Shown in pieces: positions 54,143 to 64,000 of a stretch of DNA of 64,000 nt. Every line of letters begins with the position of its first letter. Position 1 is the first letter of the stretch. The position numbers were made by a program, and so were the translations under genes. A model generated the notes under the pieces. The model was not told where the DNA came from. It saw nothing but the letters and a program-made list of their open reading frames with translations, and made no database searches. The stretch comes from Bacteroidota bacterium (GTDB lineage Bacteria > Bacteroidota > Bacteroidia > Bacteroidales > GCA-2748055), in NCBI GenBank assembly GCA_024244665.1, contig JAAEOI010000376.1, forward strand, positions 18,501 to 82,500, in the 5' to 3' direction.

Positions 54143-54592
54143 CTAATGCCCGAATCTGTACCTGACTGTAAGTCCGAAATCCAAAAAATCGTAGCCGAAA
54201 CTGCGATAAACATTGACCATTGGCCTCCAGTCAAAGCCGAAATTCAGAGGTGTTTTACGAAGGGTGTATTCAATCCCCCCCACGGCTTTTAAACCCAGTG
54301 AAAGTTCCTCTTCCCACTCACCTCCAAAAATACCGCCCCCGAAATAGGCCAGCCACTGGCTGCTGCGAAAGGGTTCTAAATGAAATTCGAACAGGCCGGA
54401 AATGTTTAGCCCATACCTGTTATAACCCACATCAACCTCAATGGCATTCATGCTGTGCAGGAAGAATCCTTTATAGTTCAGGCCGCTGGTGTAACCGGCC
54501 CTTACTCCGCCTGCGTGTTCATAGGGTTGTGCCTGCATAGAAGCTGGCAACAGCAGAATTCCTATGACCAATGGGAAAAGATAAGGTTTCAT
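54143..54592 (-). CDS. Small exported beta-barrel-like protein
   Basis: 149 residues. The signal peptide ends at SMQAQPYEH (about residue 22). The rest is alternating strands rich in Gly, Tyr and Phe: GGVRAGYTSGLNYKGFFLH, VDVGYNRYGLNISGLFEFHL, LAYFGGGIFGGEW, closing with DFGLTVRYRFGH, a typical outer-membrane terminal strand though ending in His. Probably a small outer-membrane porin-like protein of the kind related to OmpA/W-like barrels. It follows the next gene by 11 bases on the same strand. Confidence 0.6.
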   Translation of the reverse strand: MKPYLFPLVIGILLLPASMQAQPYEHAGGVRAGYTSGLNYKGFFLHSMNAIEVDVGYNRYGLNISGLFEFHLEPFRSSQWLAYFGGGIFGGEWEEELSLGLKAVGGIEYTLRKTPLNFGFDWRPMVNVYRSFGYDFLDFGLTVRYRFGH

Positions 54593-54603
54593 AACTACTT
54601 TGC

Positions 54604-55527
54604 TTATTGAATGAATCCCTTCAGTTCAAATACAGTCTCTGTGTAGGAGGGAATCTTTAAGCCCACTGGAAGCTGCTTGCTTTTAACGATGGTTGTCTCG
54701 ATTACCAGTCGCTGTCGGGAGAGGCATTTTTTTAGCCATCCTGAAGTGGCATCTGTATGGAAGTCATAAGTCTGGGTTCCTGATACTGTGGAGGTTACCT
54801 CTCCAAGGGGGACGGTTTCGGAATACTTTTTCAGGGAGTTGATCATGCCCATGCCCTGGATTGTGACCACCTCTCCGGTTGTTTTTGTCAGGTAGTACCT
54901 GTTTGTAATATGGACAGGTTTGGTGTTGAAATAATAGGTGAGGTCCCGTGTCCAGTTCCTGATGGGCTGAACTTTGGGGTAGATGCTTACGAAAAGATTG
55001 AAGAGGCTCTGAAAGGCATCGGAACCATAGGCTTCATGCAGGGTACCAAGGCTCACTTCCAGTTGCTGCTGGTCCTCCTGGGGATATGAGGCCAGCTTTC
55101 CGAAAATTTCAGGCAGACCCTCAGTGGATAGTATTTCACCGGATTCACTCATGATCACCCGGAACCACTCCCCCTGAAGGCTGTCCACCAGCTCCGTCAG
55201 AATGGGATTATTTCCGGTTTTCGAATTAATGTCAATGCCCATGTCCATAGCCAGCATTGAGAGCAAAAGCCTGGCGTAACGAACCGACATGTGATAATGC
55301 CCGGCAGGGGAGAGGGAATCTACCCTGAATTCCAGGACCATCTGGCTGTACATGCTGATCTCCTCGCTGTTCAATGATTCTGAACTGGTGTTTTGCTGCA
55401 TCTCAATTTCAAGGAAGTAATGGTTCCCGGGCAGCAAATTATAGGACAACCTGGCATCCTGTGAAAAGGAGGCCTGCGGATTGATTACCAGCAGCAGAAA
55501 AGCGAAGATTAAACCTGTGTTTTTCAT
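54604..55527 (-). CDS. Exported protein of unknown function (DUF6263-like)
   Basis: 307 residues from ATG 55527 (MKNTGLIFAFLLLVINPQAS, signal peptide); an upstream ATG at 55575 would add a poor leader. The mature part begins ARLSYNLLPGNHYFLEIEMQ and continues as beta-strands with QMVLEFRVDSLSPAGHYHMS and TKTTGEVVTIQGMGMIN, then TYDFHTDATSGWLKKCLSRQ. The overall shape recalls the Bacteroidota-specific DUF6263 group, but this is a weak recognition. No catalytic motif. Divergent from hydG; the Rex-like palindrome lies 38 bases before its ATG. Confidence 0.55.
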   Translation of the reverse strand: MKNTGLIFAFLLLVINPQASFSQDARLSYNLLPGNHYFLEIEMQQNTSSESLNSEEISMYSQMVLEFRVDSLSPAGHYHMSVRYARLLLSMLAMDMGIDINSKTGNNPILTELVDSLQGEWFRVIMSESGEILSTEGLPEIFGKLASYPQEDQQQLEVSLGTLHEAYGSDAFQSLFNLFVSIYPKVQPIRNWTRDLTYYFNTKPVHITNRYYLTKTTGEVVTIQGMGMINSLKKYSETVPLGEVTSTVSGTQTYDFHTDATSGWLKKCLSRQRLVIETTIVKSKQLPVGLKIPSYTETVFELKGFIQ

Positions 55528-55563
55528 TGGGCGGATAAAAATAGTAATAAAAGAGATAAAAGA

Positions 55564-55594
55564 TTTGTTATTCAAATAACAATGTATACTTTTG
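55564..55594 (+). promoter_or_regulatory. Promoter of hydG
   Basis: TTTG at 55564-55567, exactly 19 bases, then TACTTTTG at 55587-55594: a full match to the Bacteroidota consensus. The expected start is about 55598-55601, leaving a leader of about 130 bases before hydG. Confidence 0.75.
55565..55582 (+). promoter_or_regulatory. Rex-like operator overlapping the hydG promoter
   Basis: TTGTTATTCAAATAACAA is a perfect 8-bp inverted repeat with a 2-base centre, of the form TTGTTA-N6-TAACAA. That is the shape of operators of Rex, the NADH/NAD+-sensing repressor that controls hydrogenase and fermentation genes in many anaerobes. It overlaps the -33 box and fills most of the spacer, so a bound protein would block RNA polymerase. 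A different palindrome-binding regulator is possible. Confidence 0.6.
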
Positions 55595-55603
55595 TGTCAC
55601 TGC

Positions 55604-55624
55604 GAAGCTGGTTGTCCCGGCTTC
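55604..55624 (+). other. Hairpin at the 5' end of the hydG leader
   Basis: GAAGCTGG pairs with CCGGCTTC (8 pairs, one G-U) at the predicted transcript start. The remaining leader to 55728 holds further short stems but fits no riboswitch class that I recognise. Confidence 0.35.
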
Positions 55625-55728
55625 AAGGTATCTGAAATTCATCTGATCCGAAGGAGGTCCTGAAGGTAAAGAGCTAAAGCTGAATTACTTCTGTTTTTAC
55701 TTCCGACGGCTCGTAAATCGAAAGAGAA

Positions 55729-57153
55729 ATGATCTACGATCCACAGGTTTATGCCATTGAAGACAAAGCGATGGTCCCTTTTATCTCGAAAAGCGAGATA
55801 GAGAATATATTGCAACAGGCAAGGCCCGATGCTATAACAGTCAGAAAGATAATCGCCAAATCGCTGGAAAAAAAGCGGCTGAGCATGCAGGAGACAGCCA
55901 TCCTGGTCAATACCACCGATCCCGCACTGGTAGAGGAGATCAAGCAGGGAGCCCGTACACTCAAGGAGAAAGTATACGGAAAACGGATTGTCCTGTTTGC
56001 ACCTCTCTACGTGGGGAACCTCTGCATTAATAACTGTGAGTACTGCGGTTTCCGGAATTCAAACAAGGGCCAGAAACGTACCACCCTTACACATCCCGAG
56101 CTGATTAATGAGGTGGAGATACTTGAGGATATGGGGCAGAAGCGGCTGATCCTTGTCTATGGTGAGCACCCCAAATACAATCCTGAGTATATTGCAGATA
56201 CAGTACGAACGGTTTACAAGGTAAAAAAAGGGAGTGGTGAGATCCGACGTGTGAATATCAACGCAGCGCCACTGGATATCAACGGATTCAGAACGGTAAA
56301 GGAGGCAGGCATCGGTACCTACCAGGTCTTCCAGGAGACCTACCATCGTGGCGCTTATGCCAAATATCACACAGGAGGTGTAAAGAAGGACTACGACTGG
56401 CGCATTTCTGCACTGGACAGGGCTCAGGAAGCGGGGATAGACGATGTGGGGATTGGTGCGTTGTTCGGATTATATGACTGGCGATTCGAGGTCCTCGGGC
56501 TCATCAGGCATGTAAACCATTTTGAAGCGGTCTACAATGTGGGCCCTCACACCCTCTCATTTCCCCGCCTGAAAAGGGCTTCCAACATGAAGTACGATAC
56601 CAAGTGGGAGGTGAGTGATGAAGATTTCACAAAGATGGTGGCCATCCTGAGGCTGGCCGTTCCCTATACGGGGCTGATTCTGACTGCCAGAGAGCCAGCC
56701 GATATCCGCAATGAGATCCTTGAGTTCGGAGTTTCACAGATCGACGGGGGGACAAAAATTGAGATGAAAGGGTATTCTGAAAAGGAGAAGGAGCAGGACC
56801 TGGACGCGGAGCAGTTTGAAATCAGCGACAACCGTCCGCTCTCCAAAGTGATGGAAGATCTTATCGAGAATGAATATCTGCCCTCCTTCTGTACCGCATG
56901 TTACCGCACCGGACGTACCGGGGAGCATTTCATGGAGTTTTCAGTCCCCGGCTTCATCAAGCGATATTGTACTCCTAATGCCATGCTTACCCTTGCCGAG
57001 TACCTTGAGGATTATGCGCAGAACGGAACTAAAGAGAAGGGATACAGGCTGATCAGGAAGAATCTGGATGAGATGAACGGAGATAAATTTAAAGTAAAGC
57101 TTGAAGAGCGACTCGAAAAGGTGAAACAGGGAGAGCGGGATCTCTACTTTTAG
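55729..57153 (+). CDS. hydG: FeFe-hydrogenase H-cluster radical SAM maturase HydG
   Basis: 474 residues. HydG cleaves tyrosine to make the CO and CN ligands of the FeFe-hydrogenase active site, in the cytosol. The radical SAM cysteines are C99, C103 and C106 (LCINNCEYCGF). The C-terminal Cys cluster FCTACYRTGRTGEHFM plus a later Cys (FIKRYC), which carries the second, dangler-iron cluster, separates it from the related ThiH. Length is standard. HydE, HydF and the hydrogenase are not in the window. Its promoter holds a Rex-like operator, consistent with control by the NADH/NAD+ ratio. The cotransporter gene follows after 40 bases. Confidence 0.93.
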   Translation: MIYDPQVYAIEDKAMVPFISKSEIENILQQARPDAITVRKIIAKSLEKKRLSMQETAILVNTTDPALVEEIKQGARTLKEKVYGKRIVLFAPLYVGNLCINNCEYCGFRNSNKGQKRTTLTHPELINEVEILEDMGQKRLILVYGEHPKYNPEYIADTVRTVYKVKKGSGEIRRVNINAAPLDINGFRTVKEAGIGTYQVFQETYHRGAYAKYHTGGVKKDYDWRISALDRAQEAGIDDVGIGALFGLYDWRFEVLGLIRHVNHFEAVYNVGPHTLSFPRLKRASNMKYDTKWEVSDEDFTKMVAILRLAVPYTGLILTAREPADIRNEILEFGVSQIDGGTKIEMKGYSEKEKEQDLDAEQFEISDNRPLSKVMEDLIENEYLPSFCTACYRTGRTGEHFMEFSVPGFIKRYCTPNAMLTLAEYLEDYAQNGTKEKGYRLIRKNLDEMNGDKFKVKLEERLEKVKQGERDLYF

Positions 57154-57193
57154 TTGGCCGAAGTTTCTATATTTACGGGAACTAAATCAAATT

Positions 57194-61411
<4,218 letters not shown>

Positions 61412-61426
61412 AGCTATTTCGTATTA

Positions 61427-62515
61427 TCAGTTTAAAGCGTAAATGGCGAATGATCCCAGCCAGTGACCACCTTCATAATCATCACCCACCAGGTTGGGAA
61501 GGGAATGCTTCACATGTTCATTTGCCAGTTCTGCCAGGTGGCTGTATTCGGGGTATTGGGCTGCCAGAGCATACAGCACCCAGGCCCTGCTGAAGTTCAG
61601 TCCGTCGAGGTGGACCAGCTTCCCGTCGGTCCGGTCAGAAACCACGCCCGGCTCCAGTTTGAAATTGTATGATTTAAGTTGAGGAAGGAAGTTTTCCATC
61701 CACTCCATGAATTCATCCTCATTAAGGATCCTGTGCATCAGGTCAATCTCCTCCAGGCAGGGGGAGAGGAAGTCATACCCGCTGGGTTCCCAATCTATGG
61801 GGCATCCTGAATCAGCCATGTAGAATTCCCTGGAACGGGATTCGATTGCTGAAAGCAAGTCAACATTCTCCAGGCTATTTGCATAATCCCATGCAAAACA
61901 CAATCCGAAGGCCGTATTGGTATGTTCGCCCACCCGGATGGGGTAATTCAGTTTGGGGAGAAATTCAATATATCGCTCTACGATCAAATCGGTGAGCGGC
62001 TGAAGGTTCACCTCAAGCTTCTTTCCCAGGGGGTCGTTCCAGTTGTGCAACTCTTCAGCTAGCTTCAGCAACCATCCCCACCCGTAGGTCCTCTCGAAGG
62101 TGGTGCTGTGTTCACCCTTGAAGTAGGCTAGCTCGGCCAGGATGTTCCCGGCCGACAGGTTTTCCTGCAGTTTTTTCCGGATCACTTCCTCTTTTTCCAG
62201 TTCAGGAAATGATTTTAGCAGCCGGACAAGTGACCAGTGCCCGTGAACCGCCGAATGCCAGTCAAAGCAGCCGTAAAAGGCCGGGTGAAGGCCGTGTGGC
62301 TCCCCCAGGTCAGCTTCACTCCCCAATGTCTGCCCAAGCTTATTGGGATACTCGGTTTGCATGCAGGCCAGGGGCAATTCGGCCAGACTGTTTGCCTGGA
62401 TCAGTGTTAGCCTTACCGGTTCCTGACCTGGATTAAACCCTGGTTCTTCTTTGGAACTGCAGGCACCATGCAGAAATACCAGAGTCAGAAGAAGGAGTAT
62501 GGGTCCTGTTTTCAT
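61427..62515 (-). CDS. DUF2891 lipoprotein
   Basis: 362 residues. A lipoprotein signal (LLLLTLVFLHGACSS, Cys at 19) precedes a DUF2891 domain: HGLHPAFYGCFDWHSAVHGH, ERTYGWGWLLKLAEEL, RVGEHTNTAFGLCFAWDYAN, DWEPSGYDFLSPCLEEIDLM and GDDYEGGHWLGSFAIYAL. The conserved Trp/His/Asp-rich helices look like an alpha/alpha barrel, as in some glycan-active enzymes, but no activity is established for the family. Co-directional with the DksA/TraR gene. Confidence 0.85.
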   Translation of the reverse strand: MKTGPILLLLTLVFLHGACSSKEEPGFNPGQEPVRLTLIQANSLAELPLACMQTEYPNKLGQTLGSEADLGEPHGLHPAFYGCFDWHSAVHGHWSLVRLLKSFPELEKEEVIRKKLQENLSAGNILAELAYFKGEHSTTFERTYGWGWLLKLAEELHNWNDPLGKKLEVNLQPLTDLIVERYIEFLPKLNYPIRVGEHTNTAFGLCFAWDYANSLENVDLLSAIESRSREFYMADSGCPIDWEPSGYDFLSPCLEEIDLMHRILNEDEFMEWMENFLPQLKSYNFKLEPGVVSDRTDGKLVHLDGLNFSRAWVLYALAAQYPEYSHLAELANEHVKHSLPNLVGDDYEGGHWLGSFAIYALN

Positions 62516-62622
62516 GCCCTATAATTATGTTAATCAGTCAGGTTAAAAAATTTATCCGTAGAATTTATAAAGGTATGCAAGAAAATAGTCATATATTTCA
62601 GATCTGACTAAAACTTAGCCTA

Positions 62623-63498
62623 ATGGACAAAGCTTCAACCATTGTTCTCGCCTCCTCCCTGATTATCATTATGCTTGGGATGGGTTTATCCCTGGTAATT
62701 GATGATTTCAAAAGAATTGTTGTATATCCCAAAGCCATCCTGGTTGGACTGGTGAATCAATTGATTCTCCTTCCCCTGATTGGTTTTGCAATTGTGGTTG
62801 TTTTTCCCCTTTCACCTGAAATTGCCATTGGCATCATGATCCTTGCAGCCTGTCCAGGTGGCCCGACCTCCAACCTGATTGCCCATCTGGCCAAAGGAGA
62901 TACGGCATTGTCAGTGACCCTGACTGCCCTGAGTAGTTTTATCACCATTCTCACCATCCCTTTCATAGTCAATTTTGCCCTGGAGCATTTCCTGGACCAT
63001 GGACAGATGATCAGGTTGGATGTGATCGATGCCATCAAAAACATCTTTATCATCATCATCATTCCTATCATCATCGGTATGCTGATCAGGCGATATGCTA
63101 GCGGTTTTGCAATGAAGATGGCGAAGCCGGTGAGGATTGCCTCGGGGATTGTTCTGGCGATGGTGATCATCGGCATTGTGATCAAGGAGAAGGAGAATTT
63201 CGTCAACTATTTTCAGCAGGCAGGTATAGTGGCCCTGTTGCTCAATGTAACAACTATGACTGTAGGGTATTTCTCGGCCCGACTGTTCAGGATCAAAGAT
63301 AAAAGAGCCATCTCCATATCCATTGAATCGGGCATCCAGAACGGTACGCTGGCCATTACTATTGCTGTTGTCCTTCTGGGGAGCACTGAATTTGCCATCG
63401 CCCCGGCCATATACAGCCTGCTGATGTTCTTCACCGGCGGGGTGGTAATCTACATCGGACTGCGGAGAGACAAAAGGAGAGGTGAAGGGGTTATTTAG
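62623..63498 (+). CDS. Bile acid:sodium symporter family protein
   Basis: 291 residues with nine or ten hydrophobic helices. SBF-family marks: MGMGLSLVIDDFKRIVVYPK, the LAACPGGPTSNLIAHLAKGD crossover with Asn and Ser for sodium binding, and the second half with ESGIQNGTLAITIAVVLL. The family couples sodium to uptake of bile acids, pantoate, pyruvate or other organic acids; the substrate is not indicated. Complete. It is followed immediately by the efflux relics. Confidence 0.9.
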   Translation: MDKASTIVLASSLIIIMLGMGLSLVIDDFKRIVVYPKAILVGLVNQLILLPLIGFAIVVVFPLSPEIAIGIMILAACPGGPTSNLIAHLAKGDTALSVTLTALSSFITILTIPFIVNFALEHFLDHGQMIRLDVIDAIKNIFIIIIIPIIIGMLIRRYASGFAMKMAKPVRIASGIVLAMVIIGIVIKEKENFVNYFQQAGIVALLLNVTTMTVGYFSARLFRIKDKRAISISIESGIQNGTLAITIAVVLLGSTEFAIAPAIYSLLMFFTGGVVIYIGLRRDKRRGEGVI

Positions 63499-63545
63499 TT
63501 TCGCTTAAGCATTTTTCTGGGAACACATTTGCTGTCTTTGGAACC

Positions 63546-63727
63546 ATGTTGTTTTTTCTGGTGGTCCGATTCTTTTGCAAGACCTTTGAAAACAATGTAT
63601 TTACACAGATATCCCTGGTAATGCTGATCGCCTTGACTGCAAGAAATACAATCCTGATTGTAAAGTTTCCCAAGTTGAAATTTGATGAAGGTATGAGCAT
63701 TGTGGAGTCGGCCCGACTCAGGTTCCG
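63546..63727 (+). pseudogene. Remnant of an RND efflux pump permease
   Basis: The frame carries FENNVFTQISLVMLIALTAR, NTILIVKFPKLKFDEGMSIV and ESARLRFR, which matches the C-terminal helix region of AcrB/HAE1 permeases (normally NNVFTQIGLVMLIGLAAKNA, ILIVEFAK, EGMSIVEAALEAARLRFRPI) with losses, e.g. a four-residue gap before ARLRFR. The more than 900 residues before it are absent, and homology ends at base 63727 where the next relic begins. Upstream bases 63499-63545 may hold a scrambled piece of the permease tail (VFGTMLFFLVV). Confidence 0.75.
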
Positions 63728-63924
63728 TCTGAACTCGTACAGCGCCGTCCAGATATATTGCAGGCCGAATAGCTTTGTTATGTCGAGACAGCATGCATTG
63801 GTGTGCACAGGCCATGCGCTTCCCTTCATTCATCATTACCAGGGCCCTTTGACTGGTCAGTGCCGATCTCGCTACACTACAGGCACTTGGAGGAGGGTGG
63901 ATTACCCCTGAGGATGCTGAATAG
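63722..63924 (+). pseudogene. Remnant of an RND-type outer-membrane factor
   Basis: From 63722 one frame reads VPSELVQRRPDILQAE followed by a stop, the conserved mid-protein motif of NodT/OprM-like factors (PSDLL-RRPDI-AAE). From 63856 another frame reads VSADLATLQALGGGWITPEDAE and a stop at 63924, the family C-terminus. Between them about 85 bases stand in for more than 200 residues, with stops and frame changes. With the permease piece just upstream it is a collapsed pump operon. Confidence 0.75.
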
Positions 63925-64000
63925 ACCTTGTTTCAAAGTGTTTTGAATCGCCCCACTCGCCATATCCGATTTCGCCGTCGGCCAGCTGGATACGCACGTC
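63902..64000 (-). CDS. Possible 3' end of a gene entering from the right edge
   Basis: Open minus-strand frame from the edge to TAA 63904-63902, reading DVRIQLADGEIGYGEWGDSK and HFETRSIQHPQG. Composition looks protein-like but 32 residues are too few for assignment. It overlaps the end of the outer-membrane-factor relic. Confidence 0.3.
   Translation of the reverse strand, partial: DVRIQLADGEIGYGEWGDSKHFETRSIQHPQG

Noticed and set aside
55600..55728. A known riboswitch in the hydG leader
   Set aside because: Short hairpins are present, but the conserved cores of TPP, SAM, cobalamin, glycine, THF, Moco or c-di-GMP classes were not found by eye.
55729..57153. Assignment as thiamine synthase ThiH
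   Set aside because: The C-terminal CTACYRTGRTGEHFM cluster and later Cys are features of HydG, and no thi gene is near.
63491..63836. Two overlapping minus-strand frames at the right end
   Set aside because: They are antisense to the RND/outer-membrane-factor relics, whose plus-strand motifs are specific.

Overview
The window reads as chromosomal DNA of an anaerobic or facultatively anaerobic member of the Bacteroidota, most likely order Bacteroidales/Marinilabiliales. Several things point there: promoters of the TAnnTTTG (-7) / TTTG (-33) type before many genes, a C25 peptidase with a type IX secretion sorting tail, a WbqC protein beside two tandem signal peptidases and dapB, a TolQ/ExbD/ExbD/TonB set, SiaC (DUF1987), periplasmic propeller-Y_Y_Y-SpoIIE sensors, and an FeFe-hydrogenase maturase (HydG). 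Coding density is very high. The only non-genic stretch over 300 bases is the last 500, which holds the wreck of an efflux operon. No CRISPR array, insertion sequence or rRNA was seen.

Layout. 1-4.4 kb: the end of an FG-GAP protein, a Tyr/Gly- and Arg/Ser-rich repeat lipoprotein and a FadL/OmpP1-type porin. 4.3-8.5 kb (minus): dapB-lepB-lepB-wbqC. 8.5-11.8 kb (minus): thrS-infC-rpmI-rplT with a terminator; infC appears to start at AUA. 11.8-16.2 kb: a YgiQ radical-SAM protein, a PKD lipoprotein, two tRNA-Leu genes (CAG, GAG) behind an odd structured leader, and a secreted sugar-phosphate-isomerase-like protein. 16.4-20.9 kb: glycerol locus glpD-glpK, a glpF cut off after about 30 codons, and a divergent gpsA. 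20.9-29.4 kb: MacB/FtsX-type permease, glyA, a TauE-like exporter, exbB-exbD-exbD-tonB, nhaD. 29.5-35.4 kb: tamB and tsaD, whose start codons overlap head to head, then siaC.

35.4-43.0 kb (minus) is the most unusual region. It is a tightly packed four-gene operon: a propeller/Y_Y_Y/SpoIIE transmembrane sensor, a stand-alone SpoIIE phosphatase, an OLD/RecF-like ATPase with a degenerate C-terminal half, and a secreted C26 amidotransferase-like hydrolase. It converges on siaC, whose family is a known substrate of SpoIIE/PP2C phosphatases, so a partner-switch signalling system is plausible. 43.2-47.2 kb: the large C25 type IX substrate. 47.2-53.0 kb (minus): a six-gene run of ECF sigma factor, membrane-anchored anti-sigma-like protein, C39-peptidase ABC exporter, SUI1, ankyrin protein and lipoprotein.

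53.1-64.0 kb: a threonine/serine dehydratase, two secreted proteins of unknown function, hydG with a Rex-like operator inside its promoter, a bacterial cation-chloride cotransporter, an ABC-F protein with a degenerate second ATP site, a DksA/TraR zinc protein, a DUF2891 lipoprotein, a bile-acid/sodium symporter homologue, and fused relics of an RND pump and its outer-membrane factor. All assignments rest on reading motifs and layout; no database search was run.
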